A stretch of 64,000 bases of DNA from Commensalibacter intestini A911 (GTDB lineage Bacteria > Pseudomonadota > Alphaproteobacteria > Acetobacterales > Acetobacteraceae). This document shows, in pieces, positions 1-8,754 of the stretch. The notes under the pieces are model-generated. The model was not told the origin of the DNA. It saw only the letters and a list, made by a program, of their open reading frames with translations, and searched no databases. The DNA is taken from positions 1-64,000 of the forward strand of contig NZ_AGFR01000001.1 of the NCBI RefSeq assembly GCF_000231445.1, in the 5' to 3' direction. Each line of letters opens with the position of its first letter. Within the stretch, counting starts at the first letter, position 1. Both the position numbers and the translations under genes were made by a program.

Positions 1-36
1 ACATAAATAAAATTATATATAGTGTGTGCATAACAT

Positions 37-61
37 AAAAAAACCCATAATTGCTTATGGG
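37..61 (-). terminator. Rho-independent terminator reading leftward
   Basis: A perfect 7-bp stem (44-50 with 55-61, four-base loop) is flanked on its left by seven A residues. Read on the minus strand this is a G/C-containing stem followed by seven U residues, a canonical intrinsic terminator. On the plus strand the stem is followed by alternating A/T, not a U run. No minus-strand gene lies to its right in the window, so what it terminates is unclear. Confidence 0.5.
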
Positions 62-289
62 CTAATATATATATAAGTCTGAAGAAGTTAAAAGCTAGTA
101 GATGTGTATAGTAGTATCATACATCTACAGGTTGTAAAGAAAATATTGTTACAGTTTTGATTTTATTACTATTTTGTTGCAATATTGTTCTTATGACAAT
201 GGTTGTGTAGATAGAAATCTTCTATTTGCATGATCATATGCTTATTGATAACATTTGAGTTTGGTTTTTATTTATAATATATAGTTAAG

Positions 290-961
290 ATGATAGAATT
301 TTTTGAAATTATAGGTATTGGGTTAGTAACTCTTTTGCCTTTGGCTAATCCTTTAACTGCAGTTGCGTTGTTCCTTAGTTTAACTGAGGAAATGAGTAAA
401 GAGACGCGTAAACAGCAAGCTTTTATGGCTGGGGTATATGTTTTTTTGATTATGATTGTGACTTGGTACGCAGGTCAGATCGTTATGAATACTTTTGGAA
501 TATCAGTTCCAGGGTTAAGAATCGCTGGTGGGTTAATCGTTTGTTTCATAGGTTTTCAAATGTTGTTTCCTGTAAAAAAACTACATGAGGTACCTGAAGT
601 ACATTCTGTGACGGCAGAGTTGCAAAAAGAACCTGATACAAATATTTCATTTGTGCCTTTGGCAATGCCTGGTACAGCTGGACCTGGTACTATTGCAATG
701 ATTATTAGTAATGCATCCGCTGTAAATCAAGGTGGAGGCGTACATGTTTCTCAATGGGTATTAATTGTTGCTCCTATTGTAGTTTTTTTGATTATTAGTC
801 TTTTACTATGGGTTTCATTGCGTAGTTCTACTGTTATTATGAATTTTATTGGTAATAGTGGCGTACAAGCAATATCAAGATTAATGGGATTTTTGCTTGT
901 TTGTATGGGCGTTCAATTTATTATTAATGGCTCTCTTGATGTGGCAATAGGTATACATTGA
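290..961 (+). CDS. MarC family integral membrane protein
   Basis: The 223-residue protein is almost entirely hydrophobic, with about six membrane segments: roughly residues 5-28, 45-62, 75-93, 120-145, 160-178 and 195-215. The early stretch with [13 protein letters not shown] and the [14 protein letters not shown] segment are typical of the MarC (UPF0056) family of inner membrane proteins. The biochemical role of the family is not established; the old link to multiple antibiotic resistance has not held up. An ATG start gives the expected family length. The 289 bases upstream hold no gene, only a leftward terminator and an imperfect hairpin at about 98-133. The gene stands alone before the porin. 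Confidence 0.85.
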   Translation: MIEFFEIIGIGLVTLLPLANPLTAVALFLSLTEEMSKETRKQQAFMAGVYVFLIMIVTWYAGQIVMNTFGISVPGLRIAGGLIVCFIGFQMLFPVKKLHEVPEVHSVTAELQKEPDTNISFVPLAMPGTAGPGTIAMIISNASAVNQGGGVHVSQWVLIVAPIVVFLIISLLLWVSLRSSTVIMNFIGNSGVQAISRLMGFLLVCMGVQFIINGSLDVAIGIH

Positions 962-1055
962 TTTATTCATTTATTTTTCACAACATCTTTATTTGACAAT
1001 AAACTCTTTTTTGTGTTTTTGCTGATTGTGCGTTAATTATTAAGGTTTGGTGAAA

Positions 1056-2450
1056 ATGTCTCAGAAAAGTAATTATAAAATATCTACATTATTTGTTTTA
1101 ACTACTTTTCTGTCGATGGCTTACATGAATACAGCTAAAGCTCAGCAAGCTTTGCAAGTCAAAAAGAGTGAGTCGCTTCAACCTGTTGCACAGCCCTCTT
1201 CTGACGGAGATCCTTCAAAAGAATTATTCTTTAGTGGGTTAAATCAATACTTAAACCAATATGGTATTCAGTTAGGTTTAAATTGGGTGACTGAAACCGC
1301 TGGAGTTGTCAGTGGTGGTCGTCGAAAAGGTGCTGATTTTACTCAACAAATAGCATTTTCAGTGGATGTTGATTGGGAAAAAATAATTGGTTGGAAAGGC
1401 TTTTCAACTCATGCAATTATTATGAACCGTTCTGGTCGTAATGCGAGTGCTGATTATGTTGGTGATTCGCAGATCCAAGCACAAGAAGTTTATGGTGGTG
1501 GTTATGCGCGTTTGCTTCGTATGTATGATTTATATGCAGAGCAAAAATTATGGCGTGATAAAATCGATATTAAAATTGGTCGTATGAGTGTTGGTGATGA
1601 TTATGCGCATAGTGCAATCGCATGTCAATTTATGTTGCTAACAACCTGTGGGCATCCACGAAGTACGCAATCTCAACAAGGGTTTTCTGATTGGCCTGGT
1701 GCTGTGTGGGGGGGGCGTATTCTTTATAAAATAACTTCTCAAAGTTATATACAGGTTGGGGCTTATCAAAGTACGCCTTGGCCTCAAGGTGGTAGAACTG
1801 GTTGGACTTGGGGGACTTCGGAGACAACTGGTGCATTTGTGCCCGTTGAATTAGGATATAATCCTGATATTGGCAAGAATCATTTGGTTGGTCATATTCA
1901 TGTTGGCGCAGGAATTGATAGTAGTCGATTTAAAACATGGTCAGCACAAGTAACAGGTTCAGGTAAGAAAGATAATCGTTTCCAGTTTTGGATTCAATCA
2001 GATCAAATGATTTATCGTAATGATCCGATTGAAGATCATGGATTATATGTTATTGCAAATTATGGGCATGATGCTGCAACAACTTCTACCTTTAAAGATT
2101 TTTACAATATTGGATTTTTGGATCGTGGGTTTTGGCAAGCTAGATCTTATGATCAAATCGGTGTGATGTTAACATATTATACCGTACCAAAAGGGTTGAG
2201 CAGGGCCCAAGAATATCAAATTAATAATGGATTGGCGACGGGGGGAGCTAATGGTATTTTTGGTGGCTTATTAAATGGTGCTCCTGGGGTGCAGAGTAAC
2301 AGTTTACTTCTTGAAGCCAATTATGGTGTTGCAGCTTATCGTGGTGTAATGATTATGCCTATTTTTGAATATTTTCATAATGTTGCAGCAACACAAAATA
2401 CATATAAAGATGCAGTTTTATTTGGTTTAAAAACAAACGTTACTTTTTAA
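1056..2450 (+). CDS. OprB-family carbohydrate-selective porin
   Basis: The protein has about 464 residues. It starts with a cleavable signal peptide (residues about 1-29, ending in an AKA-type cleavage site) and continues as beta-strand-rich sequence with many alternating aromatic and glycine residues. It ends in a terminal aromatic (NVTF), the outer membrane beta-barrel sorting signal. The family forms outer membrane sugar-permeable barrels; acetic acid bacteria usually carry several. I chose ATG 1056 over the TTG at 1047 because the AAGG at 1042-1045 is well spaced for it and the signal peptide then begins normally. The substrate cannot be read from sequence. Confidence 0.85.
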   Translation: MSQKSNYKISTLFVLTTFLSMAYMNTAKAQQALQVKKSESLQPVAQPSSDGDPSKELFFSGLNQYLNQYGIQLGLNWVTETAGVVSGGRRKGADFTQQIAFSVDVDWEKIIGWKGFSTHAIIMNRSGRNASADYVGDSQIQAQEVYGGGYARLLRMYDLYAEQKLWRDKIDIKIGRMSVGDDYAHSAIACQFMLLTTCGHPRSTQSQQGFSDWPGAVWGGRILYKITSQSYIQVGAYQSTPWPQGGRTGWTWGTSETTGAFVPVELGYNPDIGKNHLVGHIHVGAGIDSSRFKTWSAQVTGSGKKDNRFQFWIQSDQMIYRNDPIEDHGLYVIANYGHDAATTSTFKDFYNIGFLDRGFWQARSYDQIGVMLTYYTVPKGLSRAQEYQINNGLATGGANGIFGGLLNGAPGVQSNSLLLEANYGVAAYRGVMIMPIFEYFHNVAATQNTYKDAVLFGLKTNVTF

Positions 2451-2493
2451 AAAATATCATGTATAAATTATAGCTATTAATTCGTTGAATTAA

Positions 2494-2519
2494 GATCGTA
2501 TTTCAGGGTGAATACGATC
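2494..2519. other. Hairpin in the porin-lipoprotein spacer
   Basis: Nine bases at 2494-2502 are perfectly complementary to 2511-2519 across an eight-base loop. No U run follows on either strand, so it is not a textbook terminator. It sits 30 bases before the GTG start of the small lipoprotein and could be an mRNA 3'-end structure for the porin or a 5' leader element. Confidence 0.35.
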
Positions 2520-2549
2520 CTATAAAATGAACAAGTGGTATGAATTAAA

Positions 2550-2807
2550 GTGATTAAAAAAGTATTTTTATTAGGATTTACACTTTTATCAGTAGCAGGA
2601 TGTAATCCAGAAATGGGACGTCTTCCTTTTGAAAGTGATGTTAGTTGTTTGCGTAATCAATTATCTTCAGATATACATCCGACATTTCAAGCAGCTGCTA
2701 ATACATGTCAAAAAGATGATCATGGTGCTCCTTTGCCATTACAATTAAAGGGTGCGTTAGATTTGCAAAAACAAGCTGAACAGGCGAATATTGCTTATAC
2801 AAATTAA
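2550..2807 (+). CDS. Small putative lipoprotein
   Basis: This 85-residue protein starts at GTG with a short positively charged N-terminus, a hydrophobic core and a lipobox (S-V-A-G-C, lipidated Cys about residue 18), so it should be processed by signal peptidase II and anchored in the envelope. The mature part is only about 67 residues with two further cysteines (about 33 and 53), which could form a disulfide in the periplasm. I do not recognise a domain. It lies 99 bases downstream of the porin and is followed by a perfect palindrome that may end the transcript. Confidence 0.65.
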   Translation: MIKKVFLLGFTLLSVAGCNPEMGRLPFESDVSCLRNQLSSDIHPTFQAAANTCQKDDHGAPLPLQLKGALDLQKQAEQANIAYTN

Positions 2808-2840
2808 TATAATGATATATTTATTCATTTAAGGAATAAT

Positions 2841-2862
2841 GCGTATTATTATAATAATACGC
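2841..2862 (+). terminator. Perfect 22-bp palindrome, possible terminator
   Basis: Eleven bases are followed immediately by their exact reverse complement. The arms begin with GCG and are otherwise A/T. A short T-rich stretch (TGTTTT) follows. This is the likely transcription end of the small lipoprotein gene, though the T run is interrupted and a protein-binding dyad is also possible. Confidence 0.45.
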
Positions 2863-2991
2863 TGTTTTCAGCTATTTTTTGTTTTATAGAAGTGTTAAAA
2901 AATGAGTAAAACAAATAAAATGCTTGGAAACTATTCAAATATATGTATTATTTGAAGTTAATAAATAAAAGCACTTATTTTAAAATAATAA

Positions 2992-3066
<75 letters not shown>

Positions 3067-3080
3067 TTCTGTATCGTGCT

Positions 3081-3109
3081 TTTATATAGGAGCTGAGCAT
3101 AGACTGCAA
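3081..3109 (-). promoter_or_regulatory. Predicted sigma-70-type promoter of tRNA-Thr
   Basis: On the minus strand, TTGCAG (3104-3109) and TATAAA (3081-3086) are separated by exactly 17 bases. The -10 box ends 14 bases before the mature tRNA 5' end, which predicts a short leader for RNase P removal. This is inferred from motif match and spacing only. Confidence 0.45.
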
Positions 3110-3270
3110 GAGTGATAGGGTATTTTTCTATATTTTATTTTGAAATATCTATAGATTTATCACAGTCTATATTTTGTTTTCTATAAATAAAAATATTTAA
3201 GCGTCAAAGGAAAAACAGATCTATTGTTTATTAGATTCTGACTTTCTATATTTGAGTAAGAGAGAACTTT

Positions 3271-4653
3271 GTGTTGGAGTGTAAAGAGTTAAACGAGACA
3301 TTGTGTGTCGTTGATGAGGCAGTTGAGTGCCTTTCTTGTGGATTGGTTCAAAAATATTCAGAAGTAAAGCATGGCGAACTTATTGCCTGTCATCGGTGTG
3401 GGCGTGAATTATTCCGCCATCCGATTAGCCGCTATAGGGCAGTTCCTTTTTCTTTTGCGATATCATCTGCTATGTTATATGTGATGATGATTGCATTTTC
3501 GTTATTATCTGTGAATATTTATGGACGGACGAACTCTTTAGGGGTTTTAAGCGGTAGTATCGAGTTTATGAATCAAGGTTTAGGTGTTGTTGGATTTTTG
3601 GTTGCTTTAGCTGTAGTTGTCTTTCCCATAATAGCTATTAGCTTAATGTTAATGATTTTACATTTCTCAAGATATCAAAAACTACCTTATTTTTTCCCAA
3701 AATTGTTGCATTTTTATAAAGTATTACGTCCTTGGTCGATGGTCGAAGTGTATATCCTAGGGGTTTTTGTTGCTTATACAAAGCTAGTTGGTATGGCTTA
3801 TGTAGAAATAGACTATTCTTTATATTCTATGGTATTGCTGATGATATCGATGAGTATTACGGATGCTAGTGTTGATTTTGCAGGGTTGTGGGAGCGTTGT
3901 CCTATTAAAACAACAACGACTTTTCACCAAAAACAAGTAGATGTCGGACATTATCAGTTACCTCAATTGCCACGTAATGATCGTATTGTATCTTGTGAGT
4001 GCTGTGGTATCGTACTGACAACAAATCAATCTGTTCATGAGGATGGGCATATTGGTTCATGTCCAAGATGTGGGAATAAAATACATAAACGTAAACCAAA
4101 TAGTCTTAATCGCTCTTTGGCCTTATTGTTTGCTGCTTTTATTTTCTATATTCCAGCCAATTTATATCCTATTATGAGTACAACTATGATGGGATTAACT
4201 AGCAGCCATAGAATTTTTGGTGGTGTTGTTGAGTTATGGCAAAGTAACATGGTTCCATTGGCATTATTGGTGTTTGTTGCCAGTATTGCGGTTCCTGTTT
4301 TAAAAATATCTGGTATTGGTATTATGATTGGTGCCAGCTTAATGCGATCAAAAAAGTTATTAATTACAAGATCAAAGTTATTTGAAGTTATTTCTTTTAT
4401 TGGTCGATGGTCAATGATTGATGTTTTTATGATTTCAATTTTGATTGCGTTAATTCATTTTGATGCGCTTGCAACGGTCAATGCGCATGTGGGTATTCTG
4501 ATGTTCGCGGCAGTAGTTGTGGTAACGATTTTTGCTGCAGATTTTTTTGATCCACGATTAATGTGGGATTATGCAGGGATGAATAATTCTGAGTATGATT
4601 ACCAAAGTAAAGAAATAGAACATTCATCTTTTATAGATGAATCAAATGGATAA
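3271..4653 (+). CDS. pqiA: Paraquat-inducible protein A (PqiA), inner membrane
   Basis: The 460-residue protein has the duplicated PqiA layout: a CxxC-CxxC cysteine motif before each half (about residues 21-45 and 235-265), each followed by about four membrane helices. PqiA is the inner membrane partner of the MCE protein PqiB; the Pqi system is thought to move lipids between inner and outer membranes. The gene begins with GTG after a purine-rich AAGAGAGAA and is followed 19 bases later by pqiB and then pqiC, clearly one operon. Residues 12-45 with the first Cys cluster look like a small metal-binding knuckle. Confidence 0.9.
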   Translation: MLECKELNETLCVVDEAVECLSCGLVQKYSEVKHGELIACHRCGRELFRHPISRYRAVPFSFAISSAMLYVMMIAFSLLSVNIYGRTNSLGVLSGSIEFMNQGLGVVGFLVALAVVVFPIIAISLMLMILHFSRYQKLPYFFPKLLHFYKVLRPWSMVEVYILGVFVAYTKLVGMAYVEIDYSLYSMVLLMISMSITDASVDFAGLWERCPIKTTTTFHQKQVDVGHYQLPQLPRNDRIVSCECCGIVLTTNQSVHEDGHIGSCPRCGNKIHKRKPNSLNRSLALLFAAFIFYIPANLYPIMSTTMMGLTSSHRIFGGVVELWQSNMVPLALLVFVASIAVPVLKISGIGIMIGASLMRSKKLLITRSKLFEVISFIGRWSMIDVFMISILIALIHFDALATVNAHVGILMFAAVVVVTIFAADFFDPRLMWDYAGMNNSEYDYQSKEIEHSSFIDESNG

Positions 4654-4672
4654 ATATTAAGTAAATAAAAAT

Positions 4673-6361
4673 ATGTCTCAAAATAATAATAATCAGGCTC
4701 CGTTTGCCACTTCGCGTAAAATCAAGTTTTCCTTGGTTTGGGTTGTGCCTATTCTTGTAGCAATTTTAGCTATTTATCTAGGTTGGAAAGCGATTGCTAA
4801 TTCTGGTCCTACGATTACAGTTTCTTTCGAGACTGCAGATGGTATTGTTAGTGGTCAGACGCAGGTTAAAAGTAAATCTGTTGTTCTTGGTACTGTTAAA
4901 AGTGTTTCTTTAAGTAAAGATATGAGTCACGTGGATGTACAGATCGCGATGACCAGCCGTGCTTCATCCATTATTACCAGTAATGCGCGTTTTTGGGTGG
5001 TTAGACCTCGTTTTAATGGTGCAAGTATTTCAGGTCTCGAAACTTTAATTAGTGGTGCTTATATTACTTTAGATCCAGGTGATTATAAGGTTGGTAGAAG
5101 ACAACGTTACTTTGTCGGTTTAGAAGCACCTCCTGGTGTGCGCTCTGGCCAGCCAGGAACTTCGTATGTTTTGGCAACTGATAATTTAGGATCTCTTGGG
5201 GAAGGTGCACCTATTTTCTATCGTGATACCGTGGCAGGGGAAGTGCTCAGTTACGATATGCCTGCTGGTGGTGTTGGCCCTATTTTATTGCATGTTTTTA
5301 TCAAAAAACCTTATGATACTTATTTGCGACCAGATAGTGCTTTTTGGAATGTCTCTGGAATTAAATTTGGTTTTGGTGCAACAGGTTTAAATGTTGAGTT
5401 GCAATCGATTCAAGCTTTAATGTCTGGTGGTGTTGCGTTTGATGAGTTAGATCGTCCTACGGTAACAGATAAAGCGCCAAGTAATAAAGTTGTTGTTCCG
5501 ACAAATACGAAATTTACTTTATATTCAGATAGGGACGCAGCTGAAAATGCGCGTTTCCGTGATAATGTGCCTCTTGTGACTTATGTGGCTTCTTCAGTCA
5601 AGGGGCTAGGGAAAGGTAGCCGTGTAACATTGTTTGGGTTGCAAATCGGTACTGTAAAAGATGTTGCTTTGATTATCGATCGGAAAGCTAAGCAAACTCG
5701 GGCAAAAATTACGATGGATATTCAACCTAATCGTGTATTTGCTTTTAGTAAGAAGTATGATTCTGCAACATTAGCGTTAATTACCAAGTCTTTAGTTGCT
5801 AATGGTATGAAGACAAGTGTTGCTAGTGATAATTTCTTATTTGGTAGTTCTTTAATTTCTTTGAATTTTGTTGATAGTAAGACTCCAATTGTTCCTCAAA
5901 TGGAAGGGGACACACTGGTTATTCCAAGTCAAGCTGGTGGTATGGATGGTATTATGGCCTCTATGTCAACAGTTGCATCAAAGATTGCTGCAATGCCATT
6001 GGATCAAATGGGGCAGAATTTGAACAGTTTATTAGCTCATACGGATGATAAATTAAATAGCCCTGATGTTGCGAAGACGTTAAAAGCTATGCGTCAAACT
6101 ATGCAAAACATGAGTGACCTTAGTAAAAAACTTAATAATGGTGCAACACCGTTATTAAAACAACTGCCAGAAATGAGCCGTCAATTAGATGATACGCTTA
6201 AAAATGCAAATAAATTATTGGCAAGTTATGGTGGGAATACAGATTTCCATCGTAATTTACAAGGCATGATTGTGCAGTTAAGTGAAACTGCTAGATCTTT
6301 GCGTTTCTTAAGTGATTTTATGACACAACATCCATCTGCTCTTATAACAGGACGTAAATAA
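4673..6361 (+). CDS. pqiB: Intermembrane transport protein PqiB (MCE/MlaD repeats)
   Basis: The 562-residue protein has one N-terminal membrane anchor (about residues 18-42) followed by three MCE (MlaD-type) domains, beginning near 45, 160 and 285, and a C-terminal helical region (about 415-545). In E. coli PqiB this helical part forms a needle-like tube across the periplasm. The length matches the family. The partner genes pqiA upstream and pqiC downstream (stop and start overlapping by one base, TAATG) support lipid transport across the envelope. Start codon ATG. Confidence 0.92.
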   Translation: MSQNNNNQAPFATSRKIKFSLVWVVPILVAILAIYLGWKAIANSGPTITVSFETADGIVSGQTQVKSKSVVLGTVKSVSLSKDMSHVDVQIAMTSRASSIITSNARFWVVRPRFNGASISGLETLISGAYITLDPGDYKVGRRQRYFVGLEAPPGVRSGQPGTSYVLATDNLGSLGEGAPIFYRDTVAGEVLSYDMPAGGVGPILLHVFIKKPYDTYLRPDSAFWNVSGIKFGFGATGLNVELQSIQALMSGGVAFDELDRPTVTDKAPSNKVVVPTNTKFTLYSDRDAAENARFRDNVPLVTYVASSVKGLGKGSRVTLFGLQIGTVKDVALIIDRKAKQTRAKITMDIQPNRVFAFSKKYDSATLALITKSLVANGMKTSVASDNFLFGSSLISLNFVDSKTPIVPQMEGDTLVIPSQAGGMDGIMASMSTVASKIAAMPLDQMGQNLNSLLAHTDDKLNSPDVAKTLKAMRQTMQNMSDLSKKLNNGATPLLKQLPEMSRQLDDTLKNANKLLASYGGNTDFHRNLQGMIVQLSETARSLRFLSDFMTQHPSALITGRK

Positions 6362-6999
6362 TGACGAATCTATCTTTTAAAAATGGGTTATCACGCCGCC
6401 ATCTATTCAAAACTGTTATGGGTGGGGCTGTTTTAGCTACAACAGGAAGCGTATTAACAGCTTGTGGTAATGCTGGGCCGACATATTATACATTATCTTC
6501 TGTTCCAGGAATGATTTATCGTGGTAGTGCGTCAATTATAGAGGTGAGAACTCCTTCTTTGGCTGGTTTTTTGGATAAGGATCGAATTGTTTCTGAAATT
6601 AGTAATAATAAGCTGACTTTGTCTTCTTCTGATGCGTGGGGAGATAATGTTACGAATATGATTGGGAGAGTGATGATGTTGAATCTTGCTCAGCGTTTGC
6701 CAGATGCACGCATTTTCCTGCAGAATCAAGCAACAGAAACAACACCTCAAGTTTATGTAGAAATGGATATTTCTAAATTTAATCAGGATTCTTCTGGAAA
6801 CGCAATTGTTACTGCTGATCTTGTGATTCGGTATAATGGTGATAAACCTGCTAAATTTAATCGTTTGTTAACTTTGCAAAAAACACCTGCTGATAGTGGC
6901 ACTCAAGCATTAGTCGTTGCATTAAGTCAATTACTTGGTCAAGTCTCTGATACGGCGGCTGAAAATTTAAGGGATTTACCAGCATCATCTACTCTATAG
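6361..6999 (+). CDS. pqiC: PqiC-type lipoprotein, apparently Tat-exported
   Basis: The 212-residue protein belongs to the PqiC / ABC-type transport auxiliary lipoprotein family: YYTLSS near the mature N-terminus and a DxxWxDxV-like motif around residue 100. In E. coli PqiC is an outer membrane lipoprotein that docks the PqiB tube. The signal peptide carries both a twin-arginine motif (S11-R12-R13-H-L-F-K17) and a lipobox ending in C35 (L-T-A-C), so a Tat-dependent lipoprotein is predicted. The start overlaps the pqiB stop by one base and a strong terminator follows. Confidence 0.85.
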   Translation: MTNLSFKNGLSRRHLFKTVMGGAVLATTGSVLTACGNAGPTYYTLSSVPGMIYRGSASIIEVRTPSLAGFLDKDRIVSEISNNKLTLSSSDAWGDNVTNMIGRVMMLNLAQRLPDARIFLQNQATETTPQVYVEMDISKFNQDSSGNAIVTADLVIRYNGDKPAKFNRLLTLQKTPADSGTQALVVALSQLLGQVSDTAAENLRDLPASSTL

Positions 7000-7015
7000 G
7001 TTATCTATAGATATT

Positions 7016-7048
7016 AAAAAGAGAAGGGAGCTTTATGCTCCCTTTTTT
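7016..7048 (+). terminator. Rho-independent terminator of pqiABC
   Basis: A GGGAGC/GCTCCC stem (7026-7031 with 7037-7042, five-base loop) is followed by six T residues and preceded by an A-rich stretch. It lies 17 bases after the pqiC stop codon. Confidence 0.85.
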
Positions 7049-7234
7049 ATTGAGGTAATTTTGCACAAGGATTAGGTTTTACGAAGTTTTAATATTATAA
7101 TTAGAAAGTTTTTGATCTCGTATTTGGAAGTTATGTAATTCTTTAAGTAGAAAAATCTATATATGCTTTTATCTATTAAGCTTGTGTATGAGTTAAGGGG
7201 TTAACTTTAATAGTTTCTGAAAATAATTTGACAT

Positions 7235-7277
7235 AAAAAAAGCGCTTTATGATTCGCATTGATCATAAAGCGCTTTT
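7235..7277 (-). terminator. Terminator of secE-nusG, 16-bp stem
   Basis: A perfect 16-bp inverted repeat (7238-7253 with 7262-7277) with an eight-base loop lies just downstream of the nusG stop. Read leftward it ends in a run of seven U residues. The plus strand also ends in four T residues, so it may work weakly in both directions. Confidence 0.85.
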
Positions 7278-7294
7278 AAAAGAGATATAAATAC

Positions 7295-7825
7295 TTATAA
7301 TTTTTCGACTTGATTATACTCAAGCTCAACAGGAGTTGAGCGACCAAAAATGGAAACGCTAACTTTTAAGCGACCTTTTTCGGTATCAACTTCTTCGACA
7401 ACACCATTAAATGAAGTAAATGGGCCATCTGAAACTCTAATTTGTTCACCGACTTCAAAATTAACTGAAGGACGAGGACTATCCATACCTTCTTGAGCTT
7501 GTTTCATAATTTGCTCAGCTTCGGCGTTAGAAATAGGAGAAGGACGCATTCTATTGCCCAAGAAACCTGTGACTTTAGGTGTGTCTTTGACTAAATGCCA
7601 AGCTTCATCAGTCATTTCCATTTTTACCAGAACATATCCTGGAAAAAATTTACGCTCCGTATGAATTTTTTGACCACGTTTAACTTCGATGACTTCTTCT
7701 GAAGGCACTAAAATTTCTTCGATTTGACCATCTAATCCTTTTTGTTCAGCCTGTTCTTTAATTTGCTGAACAACTTTTTTTTCAAATCCAGAATAGACAT
7801 GAATGACATACCATCTTTTTGCCAT
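7295..7825 (-). CDS. nusG: Transcription termination/antitermination protein NusG
   Basis: The 176-residue protein has the NusG N-terminal domain (starting [16 protein letters not shown], then the [11 protein letters not shown] segment) and a C-terminal KOW domain ([23 protein letters not shown], about residues 120-145). NusG binds RNA polymerase and links it to Rho and the ribosome. I chose the ATG at 7825 rather than the 27-base longer reading frame because all NusG proteins begin just before KRWYV. It is 16 bases downstream of secE, the conserved secE-nusG pair. Confidence 0.96.
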   Translation of the reverse strand: MAKRWYVIHVYSGFEKKVVQQIKEQAEQKGLDGQIEEILVPSEEVIEVKRGQKIHTERKFFPGYVLVKMEMTDEAWHLVKDTPKVTGFLGNRMRPSPISNAEAEQIMKQAQEGMDSPRPSVNFEVGEQIRVSDGPFTSFNGVVEEVDTEKGRLKVSVSIFGRSTPVELEYNQVEKL

Positions 7826-7841
7826 GACAGACCTAAATCTC

Positions 7842-8030
7842 CTATAAGCCAAACAAAGTTTGGATACCGAAGCCGATGGCTTGGTCTACAATAAAAAAGA
7901 ATGCGGAAGCCCCAGCGGCCATTGCAAGCACGGCGGCTGTTGTGACTAATGTCGTGCGACGCGTTGGCCAAGTTACTTTCTTGGCTTCACTACGAACATC
8001 ACGCAGAAATTTCGTGGGATTGACCGACAC
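7842..8030 (-). CDS. secE: Preprotein translocase subunit SecE
   Basis: This 62-residue protein has the short alphaproteobacterial SecE form: a cytosolic amphipathic segment with the conserved [14 protein letters not shown] motif (residues about 12-26), then one membrane helix (about 29-52). SecE clamps SecY in the Sec channel. It sits between tRNA-Trp and nusG, the usual order in bacteria, and is presumably co-transcribed with them. Confidence 0.94.
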   Translation of the reverse strand: MSVNPTKFLRDVRSEAKKVTWPTRRTTLVTTAAVLAMAAGASAFFFIVDQAIGFGIQTLFGL

Positions 8031-8098
8031 GAAACACCTTTCCTACTCAAAATAGCACCATATATTAATTTAATATATATGCCTGGTTAAAGGACAAG

Positions 8099-8118
8099 AT
8101 GAATGTGGTTACATTCAT
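8099..8118. other. Small hairpin between tRNA-Trp and secE
   Basis: Eight bases at 8099-8106 pair perfectly with 8111-8118 over a four-base loop. It lies 22 bases beyond the tRNA-Trp 3' end on the minus-strand transcript and lacks a U run. It may guide separation of tRNA from the secE-nusG mRNA, which is an inference from position. Confidence 0.35.
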
Positions 8119-8139
8119 GACATACTATAACGTGTCTAT

Positions 8140-8216
8140 TGGCAGGGGTGGAGGGTCTCGAACCCGCAACCTCCGGTTTTGGAGACCGGCACTCTAGCCA
8201 ATTGAGCTACACCCCT
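8140..8216 (-). tRNA. tRNA-Trp (anticodon CCA)
   Basis: The minus strand gives a complete cloverleaf. The acceptor pairs AGGGGTG with CACCCCT, the anticodon stem CCGGT/ACCGG closes a loop with anticodon CCA, and the T-arm contains TTCGAGA. The 3' CCA is encoded. It precedes secE and nusG as in many bacteria. Confidence 0.96.
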
Positions 8217-8232
8217 GCATGATCACTGTGTG

Positions 8233-8261
8233 ACTTTAAACTAAAATCAATCCTTTTGCAA
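8233..8261 (-). promoter_or_regulatory. Predicted promoter of tRNA-Trp/secE/nusG
   Basis: On the minus strand TTGCAA (8256-8261) and TAAAGT (8233-8238) are 17 bases apart, and the -10-like box ends 16 bases before the tRNA 5' end. The geometry is nearly the same as that predicted for tRNA-Thr in this window. Each box matches consensus at four of six positions. Confidence 0.4.
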
Positions 8262-8454
8262 GGACGATCTCTTAAAATCATAGTAAGAGAAAAAGCAATG
8301 AAATGGGAAGAAAGTCAAGAGAAAAAATGATTAAAAAACATTTTTTCTAAAATATATAAAAAATTAAAAAAAAGACTTGATTGGATCGGAAAGTTTGCTA
8401 AAAGAGTATTACATTAATTGAACGTATGAGTTTGCGCTTCAATTCCTTGGTTTA

Positions 8455-8528
8455 GCGGGCGTAGCATAGTGGTAATGCAGTAGCCTTCCAAGCTTCTGAG
8501 GAGGGTTCGATTCCCTTCGCCCGCTCCA
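8455..8528 (+). tRNA. tRNA-Gly (anticodon UCC)
   Basis: The cloverleaf has acceptor GCGGGCG/CGCCCGC, D-stem GCAT/ATGC, anticodon loop CTTCCAA (anticodon TCC) and a T-loop TTCGATT, with an encoded CCA end. The anticodon stem GTAGC/GCTTC contains one T:T mismatch at its second pair (positions 28 and 42). All other stems pair, so I regard it as functional. Confidence 0.93.
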
Positions 8529-8754
8529 AATGATTAAATTTCCTCTTAAAATATTATAAGTTAACTAATAGTGTTGCAACAACTCATGTGAATATGTTTT
8601 GTTTGGCTTTTACGTTAGTAATTTTGCTGTTATGTGTAATTTGTTCTTTCAATTATATGTTAATTATTCTTTGTTGTTGATATTCAATCTTGTTAACATT
8701 TATTTGTAAAATGTTGGAAGTAATCTGTTTTATATTGATAAGCCCTTAATTTTC

